Positions 16,635 through 24,717 of a stretch of 36,352 nt of DNA are shown here, one piece after another. Made by a program: the position numbers and the translations under genes. The notes beneath the pieces are model-generated. The model did not search any database. It was given only the letters and a program-made list of their open reading frames with translations, and was not told where the DNA came from. Numbering within the stretch: the first letter of the stretch is position 1; each line of letters begins with the position of its first letter. Source of the DNA: Holophagaceae bacterium (GTDB taxonomy: Bacteria; Acidobacteriota; Holophagae; Holophagales; Holophagaceae); contig JAFNAB010000015.1 of NCBI GenBank assembly GCA_017859955.1, positions 1-36,352 of the forward strand, given 5' to 3'.

Positions 16635-18179
16635 CTATCGGCGGCGGCGGCGGGAAGCTGGAGGAATTTTCAACTCTTCGCGATATTTGTTAACTGTCCT
16701 TCGCGCAACCTTTATGCCATCCCGTTCCAGAAGGCCGGCGATGGCCTCATCCGAAAGGGGTTTGGCTGGGTTCTCGGCCTGCACCAAGCTCTTGATCTTG
16801 TGCTTGACCACCGTCGCCGAGACATCATCCCCTGAAGAGGAACCCAGGCTGGCACTGAAGAAGTAGTTCAGATCGAAGAGGCCCTGGGGGGTATGGATGG
16901 TCTTGGCCTTCACCACCCGGGAAATGGTGGACTCGTGGAACCCGGTTGCTTCGGCCACATCCCGGAGAACCATGGGGCGGAGACGCTCCACGCCGTGTTC
17001 CAGGAAGTCCATCTGGAGCTCGACGATGCAGGAGGACACCCGGAGAACGGTCCGATTCCGGTCCTCGACCCCCCGGATGAAATCCCGGGCGGAACGGTAC
17101 TTATCCCGGATGAAGTCCTTGTCGCCTTTGTCCTCGGATTTGGTCAGGAAAGTGCGGTACTCCGGGCTCACCTTGAGCCGGGGGACGCCGTCATCATTGA
17201 GGTAGACCTTCCATACACCATCCTCGCCCTTGAGCACCACCACGTCGGGCTTGATGACCCGATCCCCGGCGGGGTCGAAGGCCCGTCCCGGTGCCGGGTG
17301 GAGATGGCGAAGCACCGCAAGAGCTTCCGCCAGTTCTTCATCGGTGCATCCCAGCACCTTCTTCAGGCGGCCGTTGTCACGCATGGAGAGGAGGTCGCAG
17401 TGTTCCCGGATGATCTGGACCGCGAGATCGTCCGGCTCTGCGCCAGCGTGGCGGAGCTGAAGGAGCAGACTCTCCTGAACCGAAAAGCAGGCGATGCCGC
17501 TGGGGGAGAACTCCTGAAGGAACTCAAGCATTTCCCGCAGCAGCGCGGGTTCCATACCCAGTTCGGTTGCCAGGGAGGAGAGCGTGGTCTCTTGGGTGCT
17601 ATCAGGATCCAGCCGCAGGAAGCCCTTGGGGTCGATGTGGTCAATGATCTTCTCCAGGAGCGCCGCCCGGGGATCATCCACTTCCATGATTTCGTAGAGC
17701 TGGCTCAGGAGATGCTCGTGGAGGGTCTCAGAATTGGCCAGACGATCCTCCCAGCTGCTCCGCTCGTCCTCCGGAAGGCTGCTGGTGCGGGGGAGATCGG
17801 AGTCCCAGGAGTTTTCAGCCCCCAGATCGGTTTCCTGCACCTGGGAGACGCCTTCCTCGGTGAAGCCCTCCAGATCGCTGGCGGGATTCATCTCGTGGCT
17901 GGCATCGGGTTCAGGGGGTTCAAAGCCCTCCTCGGACTCAACTCCGCCATCCAGCACCTCGGAATCGTGGCCACCTTCGATGGCTTCAAGAGTTGGAATC
18001 TCTTCCCCCTCCTCCACCATCTCCAGCAGGGGGTTCTCTTCCAGTTCATGTTCAATGGTGTTGCTGAGCTCCAGGAGATTCATCTGCCAGAGCTTGAGTT
18101 TCAACTGCATAGCAGGCGTCAGAGCCAATGTCTGGCTCTGCGCGAGTCGCTGGGAAAGACCGTGTCCGATATTAGCCAT
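16635..18179 (-). CDS. rpoN: RNA polymerase sigma-54 factor
   Basis: Sigma-54 directs RNA polymerase to -24/-12 promoters that need enhancer-binding activators. The 514-residue protein shows all three regions. Region I is at the N-terminus (LSQRLAQSQTLALTPAMQLK, LLELSNTIEHELEENPLLE). A long acidic region II spans about 55-145. Region III has the core-binding part and an HTH (LRDVAEATGFHESTISRVVK), and ends with the RpoN box ARRTVNKYRE. The box differs from the usual ARRTVAKYRE by one residue. The C-terminal tail is arginine-rich. The ATG overlaps the lptB stop by one base (TAATG), so it is translationally coupled. I found no clear -24/-12 site or enhancer-binding regulator in this window. Confidence 0.97.
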   Translation of the reverse strand: MANIGHGLSQRLAQSQTLALTPAMQLKLKLWQMNLLELSNTIEHELEENPLLEMVEEGEEIPTLEAIEGGHDSEVLDGGVESEEGFEPPEPDASHEMNPASDLEGFTEEGVSQVQETDLGAENSWDSDLPRTSSLPEDERSSWEDRLANSETLHEHLLSQLYEIMEVDDPRAALLEKIIDHIDPKGFLRLDPDSTQETTLSSLATELGMEPALLREMLEFLQEFSPSGIACFSVQESLLLQLRHAGAEPDDLAVQIIREHCDLLSMRDNGRLKKVLGCTDEELAEALAVLRHLHPAPGRAFDPAGDRVIKPDVVVLKGEDGVWKVYLNDDGVPRLKVSPEYRTFLTKSEDKGDKDFIRDKYRSARDFIRGVEDRNRTVLRVSSCIVELQMDFLEHGVERLRPMVLRDVAEATGFHESTISRVVKAKTIHTPQGLFDLNYFFSASLGSSSGDDVSATVVKHKIKSLVQAENPAKPLSDEAIAGLLERDGIKVARRTVNKYREELKIPPASRRRRR

Positions 18180-18919
18180 TAATCAAGCCTGAACCGATCA
18201 CCCAGATACACCCTGCGAATGTCGGGGTCCTCTGCGATTTCATTGGGAAGTCCGTGTTTCATGATCATGCCATCCGCCAAGATATAGGCACGGTCTGCAA
18301 TCTGCAAGGTCTCCCGGACATTGTGGTCCGTGATCAGAACCCCGATACCTCGGGACTTGAGGTCCGCGATGAGGTTCTGGATCTCCATGACGGATTTGGG
18401 GTCAACACCTGCGAAGGGCTCGTCCAGGAGCATGATCTTGGGGTTGGTGACCAGGGCCCGGGCCATCTCGCAGCGGCGGCGTTCACCCCCGGAAAGACTC
18501 ATACCTTCGGTGTTCCGCACCTTCTGGAGGTGAAATTCCTCCAGGAGGGTTTCGCAGCGCTCCTTCTGTTGGGCCGGGGGCATGGGCAGGAACTCCCCGA
18601 GGGCCATCAGGTTCTCCCAGACCGTCAGGGAGCGGAAGACACTGGATTCCTGGGGGAGGTAGCCGATGCCCTTCCGGGCACGCCGGTGCATGGGCATGGT
18701 GGTGATGTCGTGGCCACACCAGTGGATGCTGCCCTTGTCGGGGGCTTCGACCCCCACCACCATGTAGAAGGTGGTGGTCTTGCCGGCGCCGTTGGGGCCA
18801 AGAAGGCCCACGACCTCACCCGGCGTCACCTCCAGAGACACGCCCCGGACCACGGACCGGTCTCCATAACGCTTGTGCAGGTTTTCGGCCCGCAGGCTCA
18901 CCTGGGTCGAATTCGTCAT
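18179..18919 (-). CDS. lptB: LPS export ABC transporter ATPase
   Basis: LptB is the cytoplasmic ATPase that powers LPS extraction with LptF and LptG. The 246-residue protein has Walker A GPNGAGKTTTFYMVVG, a Q-loop at PQESSVFRSL, the signature LSGGERRRCEMARAL, Walker B KIMLLDEPFAGVDP and the switch His in ITDHNVRETL. These are diagnostic of LptB. The ATG at 18919 forms an ATGA overlap with the stop of the upstream lptC/A-like gene and has GAGGTG about 6 bases upstream; a longer frame is not needed. Downstream it overlaps rpoN by one base. Its membrane partner is probably the fused permease at 11122-13317. Confidence 0.97.
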   Translation of the reverse strand: MTNSTQVSLRAENLHKRYGDRSVVRGVSLEVTPGEVVGLLGPNGAGKTTTFYMVVGVEAPDKGSIHWCGHDITTMPMHRRARKGIGYLPQESSVFRSLTVWENLMALGEFLPMPPAQQKERCETLLEEFHLQKVRNTEGMSLSGGERRRCEMARALVTNPKIMLLDEPFAGVDPKSVMEIQNLIADLKSRGIGVLITDHNVRETLQIADRAYILADGMIMKHGLPNEIAEDPDIRRVYLGDRFRLD

Positions 18920-20640
18920 TGTTGCACCTCTGCAAGTCCCCGCACCCGTCCCTGCCACTTGGCGGTCCGACTGGCCACATCAATCTCCACGGCCTCTCCC
19001 CAGCCCTCGCCGAGGGAGCCCCGGAGGGTCACTGCGCTGGAAGCCGTGATCCGTTTGACCGTGTTTCCAGGACCTAGATAGAGGACGACCTTTCCGGCGG
19101 AAAGCTTCCATCCCTGCCCCCGGCAGTCGACCCGGCCCGAAAGCGTTACGGCGGTAGAGCTCACCTCGCCCCGGTCAGCCCGGAGTACATAGTCGCCTTC
19201 CGAACTGGAAAGGGTGCCATTGAGCCCCTCGGGGAAGGAGGTCAGATCCCCCACTCGCACCAGTCGCGGACCACTGATCCGCTGCTGGAAACGCTGAAGG
19301 GAGGCCGGGCTGCCCTCCAGGGTCCAGCGTTCCTGCTCCCAGAGGAGGCGGGTGCCCCGGAGCACGCCTCCGTCATTCAGGTCACCCCGGATGGGTCCAG
19401 CGAACTCCCAGCGTTCCGGGGTCCCCTTCCCCTCGCCTGCGGTGAAAGTGCCGTATTCACTGCGGCCGTAGACCGGCGCCAGCATGTGCCAGTTCCGGTT
19501 GCTGTAGCGGACCTCGATCTTGGGGCTGCTGAGGGTGCGCCGCCCCCAGGAGAGCACGGCGGTTCCCTCGGCCCAGATGTCCCCTACGGGGAGACTGCTG
19601 GGCAGATCCGTACCGCCAGCCGTCTGACGCAGCAGCATGCGGGGGGCGTCCAGGGCGATCAGGCCAGCCTCCAGGGGCTGTTCCAGCCGGACACCACCTT
19701 CCAGTCGCAGGCCGTTCGGCGTCCAGCGGGCGCCATCGGCGCGAAGCCGCTCCTGGCCCTTCGGCACCTTGCGTTGGGCCCGGAAGTCCTTGAGTTCAAC
19801 CTGGTCCAGGGTGCTGCCCGCGGAGGGGCGGGGCGCCTGCCCCTGGCTGGCTTCCCCGGTCCATCCATCATCACGCTGGAAGTGCAGCGGAGCCACCCAA
19901 TGGATCCAGGCCGGATCAATCTCAGCCCTTTCCGCCTGCAGGCTGCCCCCCTCCAGCCTTGCCTGGATGTGATCGAGCTTCCCTTCACTGAGGCCTTTGC
20001 TCAAGTGCAGGGCTTCGATTTCCATCTCCTTGAGGGTGCCGGGCTCCATCGCCTTCCAGCGGACAGGGCCTTTCTCCACGATCATCTCGCCTTCCAGATT
20101 ACGCCTCCACCCCGGGGGCAGAATCCAGGTTCCCTTGCCCTTGCCGTTCAGCTCCTGCCAGTTCAGGGTGCTCAGACCGTGCCAGACACCCTCTTCCCAC
20201 CGCAGGGCCGGGCCTTTGTCCGGCATCTCCCCTTGCCCCATCAGGCTGGTGGCGCCGGGGCTGCGGGCTTCGATCTGAATGGGGCCATCCAGGGTCCAGA
20301 CCTTGTTCTTCCTCTGGGCGGTGGGCGCCAGAACCTTCCAGGTTTCCAGGGCCTCTTCCATGGTCCCTTCCACCTTTTCCAAATGGAGTTCGCTCTCATC
20401 CCCGATCACGGTGTCGTATTTCAGGACAAAGCGTCCATGCCCCAATTGCTCGGTGATGGTGCCGAGGCGGCCGATGCGCTGGCGGCTGCCCTGAATCTTG
20501 GTCGTGCCCTGGGCCTTCTGGTCCTTGCGGCCGCTGACCGTCGCCAGGAATCCGGTGTACCCCACCACCCCGAAGACCAGGACATAGCCCGTGACCCGCC
20601 ACAGGGGATTTCGGACGCTCATCAGAACCTGGGGCCTCAT
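18916..20640 (-). CDS. LptC/LptA-like LPS transport periplasmic protein, extended (574 aa)
   Basis: LptC (about 190 residues) anchors the periplasmic LPS bridge to the inner membrane and LptA (about 185) forms the bridge. This 574-residue protein has a basic start and one membrane segment (about 14-34), followed by an LptC-like opening. The rest is predicted mostly beta. It ends (about 485-570) in an OstA-like beta segment with VTLSGRVDCRGQGWKLSAGK, ITASSAVTLRG and AVEIDVASRTAKWQG. That suggests an LptC-type anchor joined to an extended LptA-type beta-jellyroll array in one chain. Position supports this: it starts in an ATGA overlap with recJ and ends in an ATGA overlap with lptB, the place of lptC-lptA in E. 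coli. An internal ATG six codons in is an alternative start. The middle part has no motif I can name. Confidence 0.75.
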   Translation of the reverse strand: MRPQVLMSVRNPLWRVTGYVLVFGVVGYTGFLATVSGRKDQKAQGTTKIQGSRQRIGRLGTITEQLGHGRFVLKYDTVIGDESELHLEKVEGTMEEALETWKVLAPTAQRKNKVWTLDGPIQIEARSPGATSLMGQGEMPDKGPALRWEEGVWHGLSTLNWQELNGKGKGTWILPPGWRRNLEGEMIVEKGPVRWKAMEPGTLKEMEIEALHLSKGLSEGKLDHIQARLEGGSLQAERAEIDPAWIHWVAPLHFQRDDGWTGEASQGQAPRPSAGSTLDQVELKDFRAQRKVPKGQERLRADGARWTPNGLRLEGGVRLEQPLEAGLIALDAPRMLLRQTAGGTDLPSSLPVGDIWAEGTAVLSWGRRTLSSPKIEVRYSNRNWHMLAPVYGRSEYGTFTAGEGKGTPERWEFAGPIRGDLNDGGVLRGTRLLWEQERWTLEGSPASLQRFQQRISGPRLVRVGDLTSFPEGLNGTLSSSEGDYVLRADRGEVSSTAVTLSGRVDCRGQGWKLSAGKVVLYLGPGNTVKRITASSAVTLRGSLGEGWGEAVEIDVASRTAKWQGRVRGLAEVQQ

Positions 20641-22304
20641 CGTTCCACCCCCTCGGCCACCGGTGTCTCCACTTTCCAGCTTCGTCCCCAGCGGGTGGAA
20701 TCCATGGGGGACACGGCGAGACGCTGGAAGGAGCCGACCGCCAGGTCCACCTCGCAGGAGAACCAGGTGAGGGCATCCCCTCCGCGCCCAAGGCGCAGCT
20801 TGCAGTGTCGGTCCTTGAAGAAATTGGGGGCGGTCAGGAGTTCTCCTTCCACAACCACCAGGGGTGCCGGGAAGCCCTGGCCGAAGGGCTCCAGGCGTTC
20901 CAGTTCCGCGGCGCCGGGAATCAAGTCCAGACTGTCACCATCTACCTCGAAGGGAGGCACGCCGATGAGGATCGCCTGCTCGGCGGCGCCCCGCTCAAAG
21001 ACTTTCCGGATGAAGGGGAGCTTGGCGGGCTCAAAGGACATGCCGCCAGCCAGGCGGTGCCCGCCCCCGGAAAGCAGGAAGGGCCGGGCCTGGTCCATGA
21101 GTTCACAAAGGTTGTAGCCTTCGGGAGCCCGCAGGGAGCAGTGGGCCACGCCATCCAGCAGGGTGCAGACCGCGGACGGGCGGGCGAAATGCCGCATCCG
21201 GGTTCCGGCCACCACCCCGATCACCCCCTTGTGCGCGTCAGCGTCCAGGACGAAATCAAAGGCTTCCGACCCCGGCGCGGGCAGGCGCTGGGTCAACTCG
21301 TCCTGGATGCTGCGGCGCTCGCTGTTCAGCTTCTCCACCCGTTCCGCCAGGGTTGCCGCTTCCGCGGCATCCCTGCAGAGCAGCAGACGCACGGCATCCT
21401 CGGCGCCTCCGAGCCGCCCCACCGCGTTGAGCCGGGGCGCCACATTGAAGGCCAGATCCTGGCCCCTGACCCCACCTTCCACCTTGGCGGTGCGCAGCAG
21501 GGCCGCCAGCCCAGGGGCGTTGGCTCCGCTCAGGGCCGCAAGGCCGCGGCGCACGAGGAGAGCATTCTCGCCCTGGAGGGGCACCATATCGGCCACGGTT
21601 CCCAGGGCCACCAGCTTGAGGAGCCCGTCCAGGAAGGCCGCATCGCCCCCTTTGGGGAAGGGTGTCGCATCCATCAGGGCCTGGGCCAGCTTGAAGGCCA
21701 CACCCACACCTGAAAGATGGGAATTGGGGAAATCCCCGAGCCCGGGATGCAGCACGGCCTGGGCTCCGGGAAGCTCTGGTCCCATGGCGTGGTGGTCCGT
21801 GATGATCCACTCGATTCCCAGCTCACGGCTGGCCTCGACCTCTGCGCCGGAATTGACCCCGCAGTCCACAGAGATGAAGAGCCCCCGCTTTCCGGATTCA
21901 GCCAACTGCCGGATGCAATCCAGGTGCAGCCCGTAGCCGTCGCTGAAGCGATTGGGGATGAAGAAGCTGACCGTCGCCCCCAGCCGCTCCAACACGCGGA
22001 CCAGGAGGGCCGTAGCCGTAACACCGTCGGCGTCGTAATCGCCGTAGACCAGAATGGGCTCCTTGGCGGCCAGGGCCTTTCGGACCCGGGCCACAGCTTC
22101 CCCCATGCCTTCCATCAGGAAGGGATCGAAGCTGCGCTCCCAGGAGGGATCCAGGCGCCAGGCCAAGTCCTCCGGGTGGTCCACGCCCCGCAGCCAGGCC
22201 AGCCGGGCCAGCTTATCGGAAATATTCCATTCCCGGGCCAGGCGGCCCCAGGCCACCGGGCCGGACGCCACGGCTCGGCGCAGACACCAGGGACGCAGCA
22301 TCAT
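20637..22304 (-). CDS. recJ: Single-stranded-DNA-specific exonuclease RecJ
   Basis: RecJ is a 5'-3' exonuclease on single-stranded DNA used in recombination and repair. The 555-residue protein has the DHH-family motifs in order: VYGDYDADGVTAT (motif I), ISVDCGVNSG (motif II), WIITDHHAMGPELP (motif III), SGVGVAFKLAQAL (motif IV). The C-terminal DHHA1 domain shows SGGGHRLAGGMSF, followed by an OB-like part. The length is close to E. coli RecJ (577). Two adjacent ATGs (22304, 22301) could start it; neither has a strong ribosome-binding site. Its stop overlaps the start of the lptC/A-like gene as ATGA, making it the first gene of a coupled unit with LPS transport and sigma-54. Confidence 0.95.
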   Translation of the reverse strand: MMLRPWCLRRAVASGPVAWGRLAREWNISDKLARLAWLRGVDHPEDLAWRLDPSWERSFDPFLMEGMGEAVARVRKALAAKEPILVYGDYDADGVTATALLVRVLERLGATVSFFIPNRFSDGYGLHLDCIRQLAESGKRGLFISVDCGVNSGAEVEASRELGIEWIITDHHAMGPELPGAQAVLHPGLGDFPNSHLSGVGVAFKLAQALMDATPFPKGGDAAFLDGLLKLVALGTVADMVPLQGENALLVRRGLAALSGANAPGLAALLRTAKVEGGVRGQDLAFNVAPRLNAVGRLGGAEDAVRLLLCRDAAEAATLAERVEKLNSERRSIQDELTQRLPAPGSEAFDFVLDADAHKGVIGVVAGTRMRHFARPSAVCTLLDGVAHCSLRAPEGYNLCELMDQARPFLLSGGGHRLAGGMSFEPAKLPFIRKVFERGAAEQAILIGVPPFEVDGDSLDLIPGAAELERLEPFGQGFPAPLVVVEGELLTAPNFFKDRHCKLRLGRGGDALTWFSCEVDLAVGSFQRLAVSPMDSTRWGRSWKVETPVAEGVER

Positions 22305-22390
22305 GGGTGATCAACCCGCACAACAATGACCTGGCCCCTGGAATGTCCGCGCATGAATCCTCGACTGAATCCATCGAGTGTAACAGAGGC

Positions 22391-23386
22391 CTAGTGGTGC
22401 CCCGCAGCGGCCGCCGTCGGAAGCTCCATGAAGGTGACCCGACCCGTGGACAAATCGTAGAGGGCCGGTAGGACCTGGACCTTGCCGGTAGCGACCAGGT
22501 GGCTCACGATGGCGCTACGCTCCAGGATAACCCTGGCCTGACGGAGGGCATTGCCCCGCTCCATGCGGCGCAGGTGTTCGGTGGGGGTTTCATTGGGATC
22601 CTCGTGAACCTCTGTTTCCAGTCCCGCCATGGCGGCCTGGAGGGACCAGAGATTGCCGGGCATGGGCTTGCCATGAGCTTCCTTGACGGCCTTCACCGCC
22701 CCGCAGGCCGTGTGACCCAGTACAACCACCAGCTTGGAGCCGAGGTGCTCCACGGCATATTCGACGCTGGCGAGGCCCTGGATATCCGGACAGTTGCCGG
22801 CCTCCCGGATGGTGAAGAGGCGCCCCAGCCCCTGGTCGAAGATCAGGTTGTCCGAAAGGCGGCTATCGGAGCAGGTGATGATGACGGCAAAGGGCGCCTG
22901 CCCTTTGATCAGACTCTCCCGGACCGATATGTCCTGGTTGCTCATGAGGGAGCGCACGCGCTTTCCGTCGATAAACCTTTTATTTCCAGCCACCAATTCG
23001 GCCAGAGCCGCTGTGGGCGTTTCAATGGGGTTTTCCAGGAGAACTCTCATCTGAGCCTGGGCCACTTCCTGCTGGAGCTTGACGTTATCCAGCATCAGCT
23101 TCTGCTGGGTGGCTTCGTGCACAGATAGCCCGGCAGCGGCGTGGACGACGGGTTTGGGTTTGCGGACCACCCGGTGCACCGGCTTCGGGGCGGGCTTGAT
23201 TGACTCTGCTACCGCCTCGGCCTTGGGGGCTTTGGCCTCCTCTTCGGGGACCGCCGGGCTGTGTTTTACGGATTTCGCACCAGCCCGTCCCCCCTCCTTC
23301 ACAACGTCCTTGGTAGCCTCTTTGTGGGAAGGTGGCTCATTGGTGGATATGAAACACAGACTGGCTGCGAGCAAGAACGACAGCAT
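22391..23386 (-). CDS. Beta-carbonic anhydrase with N-terminal hydrophobic segment and Pro/Lys/Ala-rich linker
   Basis: This enzyme interconverts CO2 and bicarbonate with zinc. The C-terminal catalytic domain (about 120-325) has all zinc-site residues: C172, D174 and R176 in ITCSDSR, and H225 and C228 in LGHTACGAV. The first 15 residues are hydrophobic (MLSFLLAASLCF) and could be a signal peptide, although positive residues before the core are missing. Residues 16-90 are rich in Lys, Pro, Glu and Ala, like a periplasmic spacer. Residues 88-118 may form a coiled coil (QQKLMLDNVKLQQEVAQAQM). Export is therefore likely but not certain; most beta-class enzymes are cytoplasmic. The ATG at 23386 follows AGGAGG by about 5 bases. 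It is divergent from the PHP gene with a 53-base gap and is probably transcribed alone. Confidence 0.9.
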   Translation of the reverse strand: MLSFLLAASLCFISTNEPPSHKEATKDVVKEGGRAGAKSVKHSPAVPEEEAKAPKAEAVAESIKPAPKPVHRVVRKPKPVVHAAAGLSVHEATQQKLMLDNVKLQQEVAQAQMRVLLENPIETPTAALAELVAGNKRFIDGKRVRSLMSNQDISVRESLIKGQAPFAVIITCSDSRLSDNLIFDQGLGRLFTIREAGNCPDIQGLASVEYAVEHLGSKLVVVLGHTACGAVKAVKEAHGKPMPGNLWSLQAAMAGLETEVHEDPNETPTEHLRRMERGNALRQARVILERSAIVSHLVATGKVQVLPALYDLSTGRVTFMELPTAAAAGHH

Positions 23387-23439
23387 GGTTACCTCCTGGA
23401 ACTTACCCAGATAACGTTACCTCAAGAAAAGAAGGCTCC

Positions 23440-24279
23440 GTGATTGATCTCCACTCCCATTCCCTCCATTCGGATGGAACCGAAACGCCCTCAAGTCTGG
23501 CGCTGGAGGCCCATGCCAGAGGGCTCAAGGCCCTTGCCCTCACCGATCACGACACCTTGGCCGGTCTGCCGGAATTCCTGGCCTGCCAGCCACAGTGCTC
23601 TACGCGCCTCATTCCCGGCATCGAGCTGAGCTGCCGTTTTGTCGATATGGAACTTCACCTCCTGGGGCTCTTCCTGGACATCAATGATCCCACCCTGCAG
23701 GAGCGGGTGATGGGCCTCAGGCGCCGAAGAGAAGACCGGAATCACCGCATGCTGGAACGCCTCCGGGAACTGGGTATCAGGATGGAGTGGGAGGATGTGA
23801 AATCCCATGCCGGGGCGGATCTGGTTTCCCGGGCCCACTTCGCCAGGGCCCTCCATCGCCTTGGTTTTGCTGGGAGCCCGCAGGATGCCTTCAAGCGCAT
23901 CATCGGTGATGGTTGCCCAGGCTATGTTCCTTTCCAGGAACTGGAACCCGAGGAGGCGTGCCGCTGGATCCGGGAAGCAAAGGGGGTACCGGTGGTGGCC
24001 CATCCCGGGCGCTCCGCCCGGCGGAGCTTCCGCTGGGATGTCGCCATGGCCGACCTCAAAGGCATCGGGGTTTGCGGCTTTGAGACCTACTATGCGGACT
24101 ACAGTCCCATTGAAGAACGCTATTTCCTGAACCTCGCCAAGGAACTCGGCATGGCCCGGAGTGGGGGGAGCGACTACCACGGAGCCACCAAGCCCGGCAT
24201 CAACCTGGGGGTGGGACGGGGAACCTTGAACGTCCCGGATGAGATTCTGGATGAACTCGAGGGATGGTGCCAGAGGTGA
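23440..24279 (+). CDS. PHP-domain phosphoesterase, RNase AM / 3',5'-nucleoside bisphosphate phosphatase-like
   Basis: PHP phosphoesterases of this group (E. coli YciV/RNase AM) remove phosphates from 3',5'-nucleotides or trim RNA 5' ends. The 279-residue protein begins directly with the metal-binding HSHSLHSDG (H5, H7, D12) and has LTDHDTL (D36-H37-D38), IPGIELS, VVAHPGR and a late GSDYHG. These are the expected metal ligands. The start is GTG at 23440 with GAAGG five bases upstream. It is followed after 33 bases by a response regulator on the same strand, and that by truA. The exact substrate cannot be read from sequence. Confidence 0.88.
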   Translation: MIDLHSHSLHSDGTETPSSLALEAHARGLKALALTDHDTLAGLPEFLACQPQCSTRLIPGIELSCRFVDMELHLLGLFLDINDPTLQERVMGLRRRREDRNHRMLERLRELGIRMEWEDVKSHAGADLVSRAHFARALHRLGFAGSPQDAFKRIIGDGCPGYVPFQELEPEEACRWIREAKGVPVVAHPGRSARRSFRWDVAMADLKGIGVCGFETYYADYSPIEERYFLNLAKELGMARSGGSDYHGATKPGINLGVGRGTLNVPDEILDELEGWCQR

Positions 24280-24312
24280 TGGGGCGTACAATCTCAGTTA
24301 CTGAGGCCAGTC

Positions 24313-24717
24313 ATGCCTAAAAAGATCCTGATCGTCGAGGACGATCCCATCAATGTCAAGTTCATGTCCGTCGTCCTTATCCGCAAGGGGGGCTACGAAG
24401 TCGTGGTCTCCGAGGATGTGGAGGAGATCCTCAGCATCGCCCGCTCAGGGGCTATTTCCGCCATCATCATGGATATCAGTCTGAGCCATTCGGTCTACGA
24501 TGGGAAAAAAGTGGATGGTGTTTTCATCACCCGCCTCCTCAAGCAGGATCCCAGCACCGCCCAGGTGCCCGTGATGCTGGCCACTGCCCATGCCATGTTC
24601 GGGGACCGGGAGCGTTTCATCGCCGAGACCGGTGCCGAACACTACATCTCCAAGCCCATTCACGATCCCGACCTGTTCCTCAAGGAAATCCGGGTCATTC
24701 TGCCGGAAGGCCCATGA
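24313..24717 (+). CDS. Single-domain response regulator (CheY/DivK-like)
   Basis: This 134-residue protein is a stand-alone receiver domain. It has the acidic pair D10-D11, phospho-acceptor D54 (IIMDISL), T91 and K114 (SKPI), all in the right places, so it should be phosphorylatable. There is no output domain. It has a longer loop after D54 (SHSVYDGKKVDG) that includes extra charged residues, as in some Cpd or DivK-like receivers. No histidine kinase is encoded in the window, so it is an orphan regulator. It overlaps truA by four bases (ATGA), which ties its translation to a tRNA-modifying enzyme. Confidence 0.93.
   Translation: MPKKILIVEDDPINVKFMSVVLIRKGGYEVVVSEDVEEILSIARSGAISAIIMDISLSHSVYDGKKVDGVFITRLLKQDPSTAQVPVMLATAHAMFGDRERFIAETGAEHYISKPIHDPDLFLKEIRVILPEGP

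Noticed and set aside
19486-21117. 543-codon open frame on the plus strand opposite recJ and the LptC/A-like gene
   Set aside because: It crosses the junction of two well-supported minus-strand genes and has no ribosome-binding site or known motif.
23388-23423. Repeated GTTACCTC and the palindrome TAACGTTA between the carbonic anhydrase and PHP genes
   Set aside because: One copy is simply the complement of the carbonic anhydrase ribosome-binding site; the second is short and can occur by chance.
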